Below, one piece after another: positions 15,963 through 25,170 of a DNA stretch of 64,000 nucleotides; within the stretch, counting starts at the first letter, position 1, and each line of letters opens with the position of its first letter. The DNA comes from Acidimicrobiaceae bacterium (GTDB lineage Bacteria; Actinomycetota; Acidimicrobiia; Acidimicrobiales; Aldehydirespiratoraceae). The translations under genes were made by a program, and so were the position numbers. The stretch spans positions 1-64,000 of the forward strand of contig JAPOUM010000041.1 of NCBI GenBank assembly GCA_026708645.1, given 5' to 3'. The notes beneath the pieces are model-generated. The model was not told where the DNA came from and searched no databases. It saw only the letters and a program-made list of their open reading frames with translations.

Positions 15963-17081
15963 TCAGTCGAACAGGCCCGGATCGCTGTCCGGGTTCCGCC
16001 TGGGCGCATCGAGGCCGAGGTGCTGCCACGCCGCCGGCGTCGCCACCCTGCCCCGAGGAGTCCGCATCAACAAGCCCTGCTGGATCAGGTAGGGCTCATA
16101 GACGTCCTCCACGGTCTCGGTCGGCTCGCTGACAGCTATCGCCAGGGTGGCCAAACCCACCGGGCCGCCGCCGAAGCTGCCGCACAAAGCTTCGATCACC
16201 GCCCGAGAAGCACGATCCAGGCCTATCTCGTCCACCCCGAAGAAGGCCAGTCCGTCGGCGGCCACTTGAGAGTCGATCCGGCCGTCGCGATGCACCTCGG
16301 CGAAGTCGCGCACCTGACGCAGTAGGCGATTGGCGATGCGGGGCGTGCCGCGGGACCGTCCGGCGATCTGTACCGCCCCGCCGGAATCGATCCGCACACC
16401 GAATATCCGCGCGCTCCGGTCCACGATGCGCACGAGGTCCTCCGCGGTGTAGAAGTCGAGCCGTGACACCAAACCGAAACGATCCCGCAGCGGACCGGTG
16501 AGCAGTCCCGTGCGGGTAGTGGCGCCGACGAGCGTGAAAGGCGCCAGATCCAACGGTATGGAACGCGCCGCGGGGCCTTTGCCGAGCACTATGTCGACGC
16601 GGAAGTCCTCCATCGCCGAGTAGAGCACCTCTTCGACGGGTCGGGGCAGCCGATGGATCTCGTCGATGAACAGCACGTCGCCGGTTTCGAGCTTGGACAG
16701 CATCGCCGCCAAGTCCCCGCCGCGTTCCAGAGCCGGCCCCGAGGTGCTGTGAAGATAGGCGTCGACCTCGTTGGCGACGATGTGCGCCAGTGTGGTCTTG
16801 CCCAATCCGGGCGGTCCCGCGAACAGTAGATGATCCACCGGTTCGCGGCGTTTGCCGGCCGCTCCGAGCAGGACTTCGAGATGGCCTTTGAGTTCGCTCT
16901 GGCCCACGAACTCGGCGAGGCTGCCGGGTCGCAGACCGGCTTCGCCCTGACGCTCGGAAGGCAGCTGGTCGGGCGACAGCAGCTCCGCCGCATCCGCGGC
17001 GCCGTCGGCAGTTGCGGCCGCGTGGGCCGCGTGGGCCGCGTCGCCTTCGGGCAGCGGCGCCAGAACCTCAGAGCGGGCCAT
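15963..17081 (-). CDS. ruvB: Holliday junction branch-migration ATPase RuvB
   Basis: RuvB is the hexameric AAA+ motor that drives branch migration with RuvA during recombinational repair. The 372-aa protein has Walker [10 protein letters not shown] near residue 89, Walker B LFIDEIH near 137, sensor 1 in LVGATTRTG, the arginine finger region GPLRDRFG and a C-terminal winged helix ([17 protein letters not shown]). The first ~45 residues are an Ala/His-rich extension with a small repeat ([15 protein letters not shown]) not seen in most RuvB. It follows ruvA after 44 bp. Confidence 0.96.
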   Translation of the reverse strand: MARSEVLAPLPEGDAAHAAHAAATADGAADAAELLSPDQLPSERQGEAGLRPGSLAEFVGQSELKGHLEVLLGAAGKRREPVDHLLFAGPPGLGKTTLAHIVANEVDAYLHSTSGPALERGGDLAAMLSKLETGDVLFIDEIHRLPRPVEEVLYSAMEDFRVDIVLGKGPAARSIPLDLAPFTLVGATTRTGLLTGPLRDRFGLVSRLDFYTAEDLVRIVDRSARIFGVRIDSGGAVQIAGRSRGTPRIANRLLRQVRDFAEVHRDGRIDSQVAADGLAFFGVDEIGLDRASRAVIEALCGSFGGGPVGLATLAIAVSEPTETVEDVYEPYLIQQGLLMRTPRGRVATPAAWQHLGLDAPRRNPDSDPGLFD

Positions 17082-17125
17082 GAACGTTGACCCTAGACCC
17101 TGTCGCCCCTGAACCCTGAGCCTGC

Positions 17126-17737
17126 TCAGACGGCGGCGTCGGCCAGGCGCCGCAACGCTTCACGCAACAACATGCCGGCGTCGTCGCTTTCGGGCAGTTC
17201 TGGCAGCACTCGGCTGATCTCCACGCTGCCGTAGCCGAGCCCGGCGAGCGCCGCCCGCACGTCGCTGCGGGCGCCGTCATGCGCGGGCTGCGCAGAGGCT
17301 CCCGGCTCGGGGCTCGGCGCTTCGGCTTCGGGCAGCTCGAACCGCGACTTGAGCTCGACCAGCATCCGCGCCGCAGTCTTGGGTCCCACACCCGGAACCA
17401 GGCACAGCATTTCGGCGTCTTCGCTGGCCACGGCCCAACGCAGCGCGCTCGGATCGTGGACAGACAGAATCGCCAAGGCCAGGCCGGGACCGACTCCGTG
17501 AGCGCCGATCAGAGCCTCGAAGGTGCGTCTCTCGTCGATCGTGGCGAACCCGTAGAGCGTCTGCGCGTCCTCGCGCACGATGTGACAGACGTGGACGAAG
17601 ACTTGGGACCCCGGTTGACCGAGCGCCGCCGCGGTGCGGGTCGTGGTCTGCACCCGATAACCGACCCCTGCCACTTCCACCAACAGCTCGGCTTCAGAGG
17701 CCCGCGCCAGCAGTTCTCCTCGCAGCGATCCGATCAT
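17126..17737 (-). CDS. ruvA: Holliday junction DNA helicase subunit RuvA
   Basis: RuvA binds the four-way junction and loads RuvB. From ATG 17737 the product is 203 aa: an N-terminal OB fold ([10 protein letters not shown] to about residue 62), a middle helix-hairpin-helix domain with [11 protein letters not shown] and [19 protein letters not shown], an acidic flexible linker ([12 protein letters not shown]), and the C-terminal domain III that contacts RuvB ([16 protein letters not shown]). A longer frame upstream merely runs through ruvC. The start overlaps the ruvC stop by 4 bp. Confidence 0.95.
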   Translation of the reverse strand: MIGSLRGELLARASEAELLVEVAGVGYRVQTTTRTAAALGQPGSQVFVHVCHIVREDAQTLYGFATIDERRTFEALIGAHGVGPGLALAILSVHDPSALRWAVASEDAEMLCLVPGVGPKTAARMLVELKSRFELPEAEAPSPEPGASAQPAHDGARSDVRAALAGLGYGSVEISRVLPELPESDDAGMLLREALRRLADAAV

Positions 17738-18261
17738 CGGGCGTCCGCCACGGCGACAGCGCGCCGACCAACAGCAGCGGGCGGCCCCGCGCAAGCCAGA
17801 TGGCACAAAGCCACCGCGACCGCGTCGGCCGCGTCGGGCGGGGAGAGGCGTTCCTTCAATCCGAGCAGCGTCTTGACCATCTCGGTGATCTCCTGCTTGT
17901 CGGCGCCGCCCCAGCCTGCCACAGCCTTCTTGACCTCGTTCGGCGAGTACTCCACTGCTTCGCATCCGGCTGCGGCGGACTCGGCCAGCACCACGCCCAC
18001 TGCCTCAGCCACCGCCATGGCCGTGTGGGCGTTGCGTTGGAAGAGCACCCGCTCCACGGCCACCACGTCCGGTTTCAGTTCGGTGACGAGCGCTCGAAAA
18101 TCCTGCTGCAGCTCCGCCAGCCGCTGAGCGCGGCCGGCATCGGTGGGCGTGGACAGCACACCGGCGGCCTCGGCCACCGGTCGGCGACGGTCGCCGCTGC
18201 CCTGACGAACAGCGCCGTACCCGCAGCGAGAGAGTCCAGGGTCGATACCCAGAACGAACAT
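17734..18261 (-). CDS. ruvC: Crossover junction endodeoxyribonuclease RuvC
   Basis: RuvC resolves Holliday junctions by paired nicking. The 175-aa protein shows the catalytic acidic residues in order: D7 in LGIDPGLSRCGYG, E70 in VAVERVLFQRN, and the C-terminal DAADAVAVALCH pair near 142-145. The length is normal for the family. It starts the ruvC-ruvA-ruvB run with 4-bp overlap to ruvA. Between it and the YebC gene (18262-18404) is a short spacer that contains a 17-bp tandem duplication (CCCCGACCGGCAGAGAA twice). Confidence 0.95.
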   Translation of the reverse strand: MFVLGIDPGLSRCGYGAVRQGSGDRRRPVAEAAGVLSTPTDAGRAQRLAELQQDFRALVTELKPDVVAVERVLFQRNAHTAMAVAEAVGVVLAESAAAGCEAVEYSPNEVKKAVAGWGGADKQEITEMVKTLLGLKERLSPPDAADAVAVALCHLACAGPPAAVGRRAVAVADAR

Positions 18262-18404
18262 GTGCGCGACTTTATTGACGATGCGCCTCGCGTACGCGGA
18301 TGGCTCGACCGCTGGCGATGTTCAACCTGCCGGATGCGCTGCTGCCGAGAAGCTCAGACGACCGGAATCCCCGACCGGCAGAGAACCCCGACCGGCAGAG
18401 AACT

Positions 18405-19157
18405 TCAGACGGCCAGCTCCTCCATGATGTCGTCGCCGATGTCGAAGTTGCTGTAGACGTCTTGGACGTCGTCCAGATCGTCGATCATGTCCATCAGTTT
18501 GAGCACCGTGCGAGCCGTGGCGGGCTCGGTCACAGCCACGCTGCTGGTGGGCAGCATGGTGAGATCCGCGCTCTGAGGCGTGATCCGGGCTGCCGTCAGA
18601 GCGTCACGCACTGCGTTGAGATCGCCGGCGGGTGTGACGACGCGCCACATGTCGCCGTCGTCCGCGAGATCCTCAGCCCCGGCGTCGAGCACCAGCATCA
18701 TCAATTCGTCTTCATCGGCGGCTGACGACGGCACCAGCACCACGCCTTTGCGCTCGAACTGCCACGCCACCGATCCCGGCTCGGCCAGAGTCCCGCCGTT
18801 TCGCGTCAAGGTGCTGCGGATCTCGCTGCCGGTGCGGTTGCGGTTGTCGGTGAGGCATTCGATGTAGAGAGCCACGCCGCCCGGGGCGTACCCCTCGTAG
18901 CTGATCGACTCGTAGCTGACCCCCTCCAGTTCGCCGGTGCCGCGCTTGACGGCGCGCTCGATCGTGTCGAGGGGCACCGAATTGTCGCGGGCCTTCTGAT
19001 ACATGGTCCGCAGAGTGGGGTTGGAGTCGAGGTCGCCGCCGCCTTGGCGCGCCGCCACCTCGACCTGCTTGATGAGCTTGGCGAAGAGCTTGCCTCTCTT
19101 GGCGTCGGCCGCGCCTTTGCGATGCTTGATGGTCGCCCATTTGCTGTGACCGCTCAC
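18405..19157 (-). CDS. YebC/PmpR-family transcriptional regulator or translation factor
   Basis: This 250-aa protein opens with the highly conserved MSGHSKWATIKHRKGAADAK and continues with the family blocks DTIERAVKRGTGELEG and EGYAPGGVALYIECLTDNRNRT. Members bind DNA near target genes, and some have been linked to translation of difficult sequences. Its place beside ruvC is widely conserved in bacteria. Length and domain layout are typical, and no target can be inferred from this window. Confidence 0.93.
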   Translation of the reverse strand: MSGHSKWATIKHRKGAADAKRGKLFAKLIKQVEVAARQGGGDLDSNPTLRTMYQKARDNSVPLDTIERAVKRGTGELEGVSYESISYEGYAPGGVALYIECLTDNRNRTGSEIRSTLTRNGGTLAEPGSVAWQFERKGVVLVPSSAADEDELMMLVLDAGAEDLADDGDMWRVVTPAGDLNAVRDALTAARITPQSADLTMLPTSSVAVTEPATARTVLKLMDMIDDLDDVQDVYSNFDIGDDIMEELAV

Positions 19158-19306
19158 AGCCCGGCAGGCTACTGCGCCCGATCCCCGTCAGCCTCCCCGA
19201 TCCCATCCAATCCGCCCGCTCAGCGACGCCCCGCCGCCTCGGCGCCCGATCCCCGGCGCCCGCCGAGGCGCGTCACCGAGCCTGGCAGCGGCAGCGGCGC
19301 CGGCGG

Positions 19307-19879
19307 CTAGAAGCTCTCCAGGAAGCGCTGATGCAGCCTGGGATCGCCCGACAGCTCAGGATGAAACGACGCCACCGTCACCGACCCCGACCGGCACAGC
19401 ACCGGACGCCGGTCGTGACGGGCCTGCACTTCGACCTCGGGCCCCGCCCGCTCCACGCCGGGAGCGCGGATGAACACCGCCGCGAACGGCTCGTCGAGGC
19501 CGTCCACCGCGACATCGGTCTCGAAGCTCGCGATCTGCGAGCCGTAGGCGTTGCGGCGCACCGTGATGTCGATCAACCCCAAGCAGTGCTGATCGGCGCG
19601 ACCGTCGATCACCTCCGCGGCCAGAAGGATCATGCCCGCGCACGTGCCCAGCACCGCCATGCCGTCGTTGAGCCGTTCGGTCAAAGGCTCGAGCAGCCCG
19701 CTGCTTTCGAGCAGCATCGACATCGTGGTCGACTCGCCGCCGGGCAGAACCAGCGCATCGACTGCCGCGAGCTGCTCGGCGCTGCGGATCTCGTCGACCC
19801 GGGCGCCCAGTCTCTGGAGGATGTCGGCGTGGGCGGCGAACCCGCCCTGCAAGGCGAGCACGCCGACGCGGGGCTTCAC
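19307..19879 (-). CDS. pdxT: Pyridoxal 5'-phosphate synthase glutaminase subunit PdxT
   Basis: PdxT hydrolyses glutamine and channels ammonia to PdxS for vitamin B6 synthesis. The 190-aa class I glutaminase shows [13 protein letters not shown] at the start, PGGESTTM (oxyanion region), the nucleophile in [10 protein letters not shown] near residue 80, and the His-Glu pair in [10 protein letters not shown] near 170. The start overlaps the pdxS stop (ATGA), as expected for a 1:1 complex. The catalytic triad is complete. Confidence 0.95.
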   Translation of the reverse strand: MKPRVGVLALQGGFAAHADILQRLGARVDEIRSAEQLAAVDALVLPGGESTTMSMLLESSGLLEPLTERLNDGMAVLGTCAGMILLAAEVIDGRADQHCLGLIDITVRRNAYGSQIASFETDVAVDGLDEPFAAVFIRAPGVERAGPEVEVQARHDRRPVLCRSGSVTVASFHPELSGDPRLHQRFLESF

Positions 19880-20778
19880 CAGCCCCGGTCGGCCATCTTC
19901 ACGGCGAGTGTCGCTGTCTCCAAGCCCGACATGGCTTCGCCGAGCCCGGAGCTGATCTTCGCGAGGATCTCAGGATCGCGGTAATGGGTGACCGCCTCGA
20001 CGATGGCCGAAGCCATCTTGGGCGGATCGGAGCTCTTGAAGATCCCCGAGCCCACGAAGGCGGCCTCGGCGCCCAGCTGCATCACCAGCGAGGCGTCGGC
20101 CGGGGTGGCGATGCCGCCGGCGCAGAACAGCGGCACCGGCAGCCTCCCGGTCTCGGCGACCTCGCGCACGAGAGGCAGCGGCGCTCGCAGCTGCTTGGCC
20201 CAGTCGAACAATTCGGCCGCGTCGACAGCCGCAGCGATGCGGCCCATGTCGCCGATGATCGAGCGGAGATGCCTCACCGCTTCAACAATGTTTCCGGTGC
20301 CGGCCTCGCCTTTGGAGCGGATCATGCAGGCGCCTTCGCTGATGCGCCGCAACGCCTCGCCCAGATTGGTGGCGCCGCAGACGAACGGCACCGTGAAAGC
20401 CCACTTGTCGATGTGGTGAAGCTCGTCGGCGGGGGTGAGGACTTCGGACTCGTCGACGTAGTCGACTTTCAGCGACTGCAGGATCTGAGCCTCAGCGAAG
20501 TGGCCGATGCGTGCTTTGGCCATGACCGGGATGCTGACGGCGCCCTGGATGCCGCTGATCATCTCGGGGTCGGACATCCGCGACACTCCCCCATGGGCGC
20601 GAATGTCAGAAGGCACGCGCTCCAGCGCCATCACCGCGGCCGCGCCCGCGTCCTCAGCTATGCGAGCCTGATCGGGCGTGACCACGTCCATGATCACGCC
20701 GCCTTTGAGCATCTCGGCCAAACCACGCTTGACGAGGGTGGTGCCGGTGATCGATTCGGAGCTTTGAGTGCCGGACAT
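19876..20778 (-). CDS. pdxS: Pyridoxal 5'-phosphate synthase lyase subunit PdxS
   Basis: PdxS builds PLP from ribose 5-phosphate, glyceraldehyde 3-phosphate and ammonia in a (beta/alpha)8 barrel. From ATG 20778 the product is about 300 aa, with the conserved start [18 protein letters not shown], the substrate aspartate in that motif, the Schiff-base lysine in [12 protein letters not shown], the second lysine in LHHIDKWAF, and [16 protein letters not shown] for phosphate binding. Upstream in-frame Met codons at 20787 and 20811 are alternatives. It is coupled to pdxT and completes the deoxyxylulose-independent B6 pathway. Confidence 0.95.
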   Translation of the reverse strand: MSGTQSSESITGTTLVKRGLAEMLKGGVIMDVVTPDQARIAEDAGAAAVMALERVPSDIRAHGGVSRMSDPEMISGIQGAVSIPVMAKARIGHFAEAQILQSLKVDYVDESEVLTPADELHHIDKWAFTVPFVCGATNLGEALRRISEGACMIRSKGEAGTGNIVEAVRHLRSIIGDMGRIAAAVDAAELFDWAKQLRAPLPLVREVAETGRLPVPLFCAGGIATPADASLVMQLGAEAAFVGSGIFKSSDPPKMASAIVEAVTHYRDPEILAKISSGLGEAMSGLETATLAVKMADRGW

Positions 20779-20938
20779 GGCTGCCATGCTACCGGCCCGG
20801 CCCGCCCTCACTCAACGATCCGCAGCCGCGGCCGTCGCTCGCTGCGGCCGTCGCCGCCGCCGTTGCTTCAGCGATCGGACCGGCCCCCGCGACAGGCCTC
20901 GCAAGAGTCTCCGAAGGGCGGCCGGCGGGGGCTCTCTG

Positions 20939-23290
20939 TCAGGCTCTGACGTTGACTCTTATGGTGTGCCAGCCTTCGGCGCCGTTCGGTCGGGGCCTGA
21001 CGTTGTTGCTGCTCTGCGTGCTGCCGTTGCCGTCGGTGGCGCGCACCTGTATCCGCCGCCGTCCGCCGGCTTCGGGCGTCCAGGGCAGATACCACTGCAC
21101 CCAGCTCTCGTCACCCGCCGCCTCGCCGAGGCTGCACGGCGCCCAGGCCTCGTCGCCGATCCGCACCTCCACCTGCCTGATGCCTCGCGTCGGCGCCCAG
21201 GCGACCCCTGCTATCGCCACCGTCTCGCCTGCGGCGAGGGTCGAGCCGTCGGCGGGGACGTCGATGCGGCTCTGGGTCTTGACCGGCCCTTGCTTGGACC
21301 AGCCCCGCGGCACCCAGTATCCGTCGAAGCCGTCCCAGGTGGTCAGATGGATCTCCTCGAGCCATTTCACCGCCGACACATACCCGTAGAGCCCAGCCAC
21401 CACGATGCGAGCCGGGAACCCGTGACGCAACGGGAGAGGCTCGTTGTTCATGCCGATCGCCAGGATGGCGTTGCGCCCGTCGTATGCCGTGGTGGTGGGG
21501 AATCCGGCGGTGAAGTGATCGACTGACCGTCCCACGATCTGCTGGGCGCCGCGCTGCACGCCGGCACGCTGCAGAAGCACGTTGAGCGGCACACCGGTCC
21601 AGATGGCGTTGCCGACCAGATCGCCGCCCACCTCATTGGACACGCAAGACAGCGTGATCACATGATCCGAGAGGCTCATGGCCCGGATCTCTTGATAAGT
21701 CAGCTCGTAGGGGTTGTCCACTAGGCCGGTGATGCGCAGGCGCCACCGGTCGGGATCGACCTGAGGCACCGTCAGCGCCGTGTCGATGCGGTAGAACTCG
21801 TTGGTGGGCGTGATCGGTGTGACGTAAGGGGCGATGCCCGGCACTTCGTCGAGCGTGTCGAGGTGCGACACCTGAGGATGCAGCGAAGACCGGGACTGCG
21901 GAGCGGTCGTGGTCGTAGTCGTGGTGGACGACGTGGTCGTGGCCGGGGGCTCTTCAGGCGCAGGAGCGGATGTGGTCGTGGCCGGAGGCTCATCGGGGGC
22001 CGGGGCGGTCGTGGTCGTCGGCGGGGGTTCTTGTTGTGCCTGCGTGGTGGTCGGCGGGGGTTCTTCGGGGGCTTGAACGGCGGGCGCGCCGGATTCTTCA
22101 GAAGCTCGTGCCGTGGTGGTCGCGGTCGCAGGGCTATCGTCGGGCGGCTGCGGGGAGGCCGCTACGGCAGTCGGTTCTTCCTCGGCCACGGCGGGCTGCT
22201 GAGCGTCGGGGACCGCTGCGTCAGGGACTTCCGTGTCAGGAGCTTCGACGCCCTCGAGGGCTTCGGCATTCTCAAGGATCTCAACACTCTCAGGGATCTC
22301 GACGCCTTCAGGGATAGCGACGCCTTCAGGGATAGCGACGCCTTCGGGGATCGCTACGCCTTCGGGCAGTTCGACGCCTCCTGGGATCTCGATGCCTTCG
22401 GGAACCTGCACGCCTGTGCCCGCAGGCGCGCCCGCGGCGCCCGCCGATGCTTCGGGTGTCCGCGCCGGAGGCCGCGGCGGCAGCGTGTAAATCTGGCGCG
22501 CCCTCTGAGCGGCTGACGGTTCGCGCAGGCTTCGACCCAGCCCCAGCAAGCCGAGCGCTGCCACAGCGGCGCCGGCGGAGTAGCCGAAGAAGGATCTGCG
22601 GGGGCCGCCGCGTGCCAGCATCCGCCGACCCTCGTCAAGATCACCCTCGGCGGTTCTGCCAGCGGCGTCGGCGGCGGCGTTCTCGTCGTTCTCGTCGCCG
22701 TTGTCTTTGTCTGCGTTGTCTGCCTTGCGGGCGGCCGGCGGTTGCGACGCTGCGGAGGCTCGGCTCACCAAGAACAGGGTGGTTGCCGCAGCCAGCGCGG
22801 CCGCTGCGAGCGCCACAGCCCACGACGACAATGCCGGACTCAGCGGATTGCGGGCCGCGGCCCAGCCGCCGAGCAGTCCGAAAGCTGCGAAACCGACGAC
22901 CGCCACGTCGCGGCGGCCTCCGGCGGCAGATCGCCCCAGCCGCGCGCCGACGAGGAACGTCAAGATCACGATCCCGGCGGTGAGCAACGTTTTTTGGCTG
23001 GCGCCGACGTTGGCGATGCTGAATGCCACGACATCGCCCGGCGTGTAGTCGGTGACTGCTTCACCCACGGCTATCACCAGCGACGGGACCGGCTCGCTCA
23101 GGTCATCGACGAATTCCCCGAAGGCCAGCGCCATCGCCACCCCCGAAGCGCCGGCGATCGATCCGACCAGGCCCGAGGACCTCCAACGGCCGGATGTCGG
23201 CTCTGCCGGCTGCGCTTCGACGGATTCGGCCACGGATGCGAGCCTAGAAGCCGAGCGGCCCGAGAGTCGTCGCCTCGCAACGGGCGGCAC
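20939..23290 (-). CDS. Membrane-anchored sulfite-oxidase-like molybdoenzyme (paralogue 1)
   Basis: This 783-aa protein has an N-terminal membrane domain of about four helices (residues 38-185), a twin-arginine-like motif before another hydrophobic stretch (RRSFFGYSAGAAVAALGLLG), a long low-complexity linker (about 275-465) made of hexapeptide repeats and Pro/Thr runs, then a sulfite-oxidase-type molybdopterin domain with the cofactor cysteine in VITLSCVSNEVGG and a C-terminal Mo-co dimerisation domain. The catalytic part should lie outside the membrane. The electron donor is unknown. A GTG start immediately follows the stop of the acyl-CoA synthetase gene (TGAGTG). A full-length paralogue is at 33598. 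Confidence 0.88.
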   Translation of the reverse strand: MPPVARRRLSGRSASRLASVAESVEAQPAEPTSGRWRSSGLVGSIAGASGVAMALAFGEFVDDLSEPVPSLVIAVGEAVTDYTPGDVVAFSIANVGASQKTLLTAGIVILTFLVGARLGRSAAGGRRDVAVVGFAAFGLLGGWAAARNPLSPALSSWAVALAAAALAAATTLFLVSRASAASQPPAARKADNADKDNGDENDENAAADAAGRTAEGDLDEGRRMLARGGPRRSFFGYSAGAAVAALGLLGLGRSLREPSAAQRARQIYTLPPRPPARTPEASAGAAGAPAGTGVQVPEGIEIPGGVELPEGVAIPEGVAIPEGVAIPEGVEIPESVEILENAEALEGVEAPDTEVPDAAVPDAQQPAVAEEEPTAVAASPQPPDDSPATATTTARASEESGAPAVQAPEEPPPTTTQAQQEPPPTTTTAPAPDEPPATTTSAPAPEEPPATTTSSTTTTTTTAPQSRSSLHPQVSHLDTLDEVPGIAPYVTPITPTNEFYRIDTALTVPQVDPDRWRLRITGLVDNPYELTYQEIRAMSLSDHVITLSCVSNEVGGDLVGNAIWTGVPLNVLLQRAGVQRGAQQIVGRSVDHFTAGFPTTTAYDGRNAILAIGMNNEPLPLRHGFPARIVVAGLYGYVSAVKWLEEIHLTTWDGFDGYWVPRGWSKQGPVKTQSRIDVPADGSTLAAGETVAIAGVAWAPTRGIRQVEVRIGDEAWAPCSLGEAAGDESWVQWYLPWTPEAGGRRRIQVRATDGNGSTQSSNNVRPRPNGAEGWHTIRVNVRA
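22233..22424 (-). repeat. Hexapeptide-coding tandem repeat in molybdoenzyme linker
   Basis: About ten 18-bp units encode variants of PEGVAI (PEGIEI, PGGVEL, PEGVAI three times, PEGVEI, PESVEI and decayed forms). The central three units are nearly identical at DNA level, so the array is probably still changing in length without breaking the frame. Confidence 0.85.
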
Positions 23291-24811
23291 TCATGGCGTC
23301 GCGAAGCGTTGACGCAGCTCCCTGCGAAGCAGTTTCCCGGTGTCGTTGTAGGGCAGCTCATCGACGAACTCCAGCCGTGCAGGCGCCCGACTGGAGCGCA
23401 GCCGGCGCCTCACAAGCTGCTTGAGCTCGTCGGCGTCAGGCGCCTGCGACGGCGAACGCGGCACCACGCACGCCATCGGTTCTTCGCCCCATTCGCGGCT
23501 CGGCACCCCGAAAACGGCGGCGTCGGAGACTTCGGGATGGGTCAGCAGCACTTCCTCGATCTCGCCGGGCGACAGGTTCTCTCCGCCGCGCACGATCACG
23601 TCGTCGTTGCGTCCCTGCACCCACAGGTAGCCGTCTGAGTCGAAGCGTCCCAGATCACGGGTGCGGAACCAGCCGTCGGCGTCGAGTTGCACGCCGCTTC
23701 CGGCGTATTCGCCCGACACTTGATCGCCTCGCACCCATATCTCTCCGGTCGAACCGGCGGCGGTCGGGCTGCCGTCGGGGTCGCGCACCGACACTTCCAC
23801 GCCCGGCAGGGGCCTGCCCGCCGAAGCGAGCCTGGCCTGATCGACGGGATCGTCGGACGCGGCGAAGCGTCGATGGTCCTCGGGTCCGAGAACGCACACG
23901 GTCGAGCTCGCCTCGGTGAGGCCGTAAGCGTGCATGAAACCCGCCTCGGGCAACGACTCCAGCGCTCGGCGCACCACGCCGGCATGTGATCTGCCCGCCC
24001 CGTAGGACACCGAGCGGATCGACCGCAGCGCCTCGCCGCGACGCTGCAGAGCGTCGACTATGCGGATCAACATCGTGGGCACGAGCATCGCATGGGTCGC
24101 GCTCTCGGTTTTGACCAGATCGATCCAGGCGTCCGCGTCGAACCTGGCGAGCGGCACGATCCTGCGGCCCGCGTGAACCTGCGACAGCTGCGCCGCCACT
24201 GAGGCGACGTGATACGGCGGAACCGCCATCACATGGGCCTCGTCGGCGCCCGCCGAGGCTGCCTCGACCATGCCCAGCACATACGACGTCAGATGGCGGT
24301 GACGCAGAACCGCCGTCTTGGGCGGGCCGGTGGTGCCGCTGGTGTGCAGCAGCACCGCCGTCGCGTCGGGGTCTGTCGGCCAGTCGCCACAGTCGGCGGG
24401 TTCGGCGCCCCCGGCCGGGTCTTCGTGAAGCGCCCCGGCGGTCACGATCTCCAGGCCGTCGAGTCCCGCGAGCCGCTGAGCATCAGGTTCACTGGTCACC
24501 GCCAGAGCCGGGGCGGCCTGCTGTGCCCTGTCGCGCAGTTCGTCGTCTGAGAGCCTGTAATTGACCGGCAGATAAGCGGCGCCGCTCCATGCCGCGCCGA
24601 ACAGCGCCACCGGCAGGACCGCAGCGGGTTCATGGCACAGCACTAGACGCTCCGCCCGGCAGGCTCGCAGGCGTCCCGCCAGGCTTGCGGCTTGATCGCT
24701 CAACTGCCGGTAGGTCAGCCGCCGATCGCCGAGGCCTTCCGAGCGGCGCCCGAACGCCAGTCGGTCACCGTGAGCGCTCGTGATCTCTTGCAGCAGGTTT
24801 AGAAGGTTCAA
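23291..24811 (-). CDS. AMP-dependent acyl-CoA synthetase/ligase
   Basis: This 506-aa member of the adenylate-forming family activates a carboxylic acid to acyl-AMP and then to a CoA thioester. Motifs are the P-loop LLHTSGTTGPPKTAVLRH near residue 155, YGLTEASSTVC near 300, the hinge TRDLGRFDSDGYLWVQGR with the ATP-binding aspartate, RGGENLSPGEIEEVLLTHPEV, and the C-terminal catalytic lysine in DTGKLLRREL. The acid substrate cannot be read from sequence. It is immediately followed by, and probably co-translated with, the molybdoenzyme gene, with no obvious metabolic link. The upstream gap to 25003 (192 bp) serves divergent transcription. Confidence 0.9.
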   Translation of the reverse strand: MNLLNLLQEITSAHGDRLAFGRRSEGLGDRRLTYRQLSDQAASLAGRLRACRAERLVLCHEPAAVLPVALFGAAWSGAAYLPVNYRLSDDELRDRAQQAAPALAVTSEPDAQRLAGLDGLEIVTAGALHEDPAGGAEPADCGDWPTDPDATAVLLHTSGTTGPPKTAVLRHRHLTSYVLGMVEAASAGADEAHVMAVPPYHVASVAAQLSQVHAGRRIVPLARFDADAWIDLVKTESATHAMLVPTMLIRIVDALQRRGEALRSIRSVSYGAGRSHAGVVRRALESLPEAGFMHAYGLTEASSTVCVLGPEDHRRFAASDDPVDQARLASAGRPLPGVEVSVRDPDGSPTAAGSTGEIWVRGDQVSGEYAGSGVQLDADGWFRTRDLGRFDSDGYLWVQGRNDDVIVRGGENLSPGEIEEVLLTHPEVSDAAVFGVPSREWGEEPMACVVPRSPSQAPDADELKQLVRRRLRSSRAPARLEFVDELPYNDTGKLLRRELRQRFATP

Positions 24812-25003
24812 GGCGCCTGACCGATCTTAGGTGTCTCACTATAAGCGCCGCCCGCTGAGCCGCTCTGCGCTTCAATGGAGCGTTGACGCGTGTCACCGCC
24901 ACGCCGCTTTTCTCTGAAATCACTGCGGCCCGCAACGGGCGGGCGTTTCAACGGACAAGCCCCTCAACGGACAGGAGCGTCAGCGGGCATTAGCCTTGCG
25001 TAG

Positions 25004-25170
25004 GTGAGCCTCCCCTTCGCTGAGACCCCCCCCCCGATCGTGATTTCGATGCAGCGTCGGTCGCGGCGGTCGAGCCGCATGTCACGGTCGGCGAGGTCAT
25101 CGAGCGCATCCGTACTACCAGCCGTGACGAGCCGGAGAAGGGCCGATGGTTCGAGGAGCTCGTCAAGGTC
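25004..25170 (+). other. Out-of-frame 5' end of restriction gene with C10 tract
   Basis: A GTG at 25004, with TAGCCT seven bases before it, starts a frame (MSLPFAETP) that enters a run of ten C at 25026-25035. Just beyond, the frame of the restriction gene is open from 25024 and encodes EVIERIRTTSRDEPEKGRWFEELVKVVF, typical of the N-terminus of Type ISP enzymes, but contains no start codon before GTG 25171. One more C (or two fewer) would join the GTG at 25004 to the gene. The tract is thus either a phase-variation switch in the OFF state or a homopolymer sequencing error. Confidence 0.65.

Noticed and set aside
20939-24811. Functional operon of acyl-CoA synthetase and molybdoenzyme
   Set aside because: Stop and start codons abut, but the two activities share no pathway and the second paralogue at 33598 has no such neighbour. 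I record only likely co-translation.
24812-25003. Small RNA or riboswitch upstream of the restriction gene
   Set aside because: No strong hairpin series or conserved motif was recognised; the gap is adequately explained by divergent promoters.
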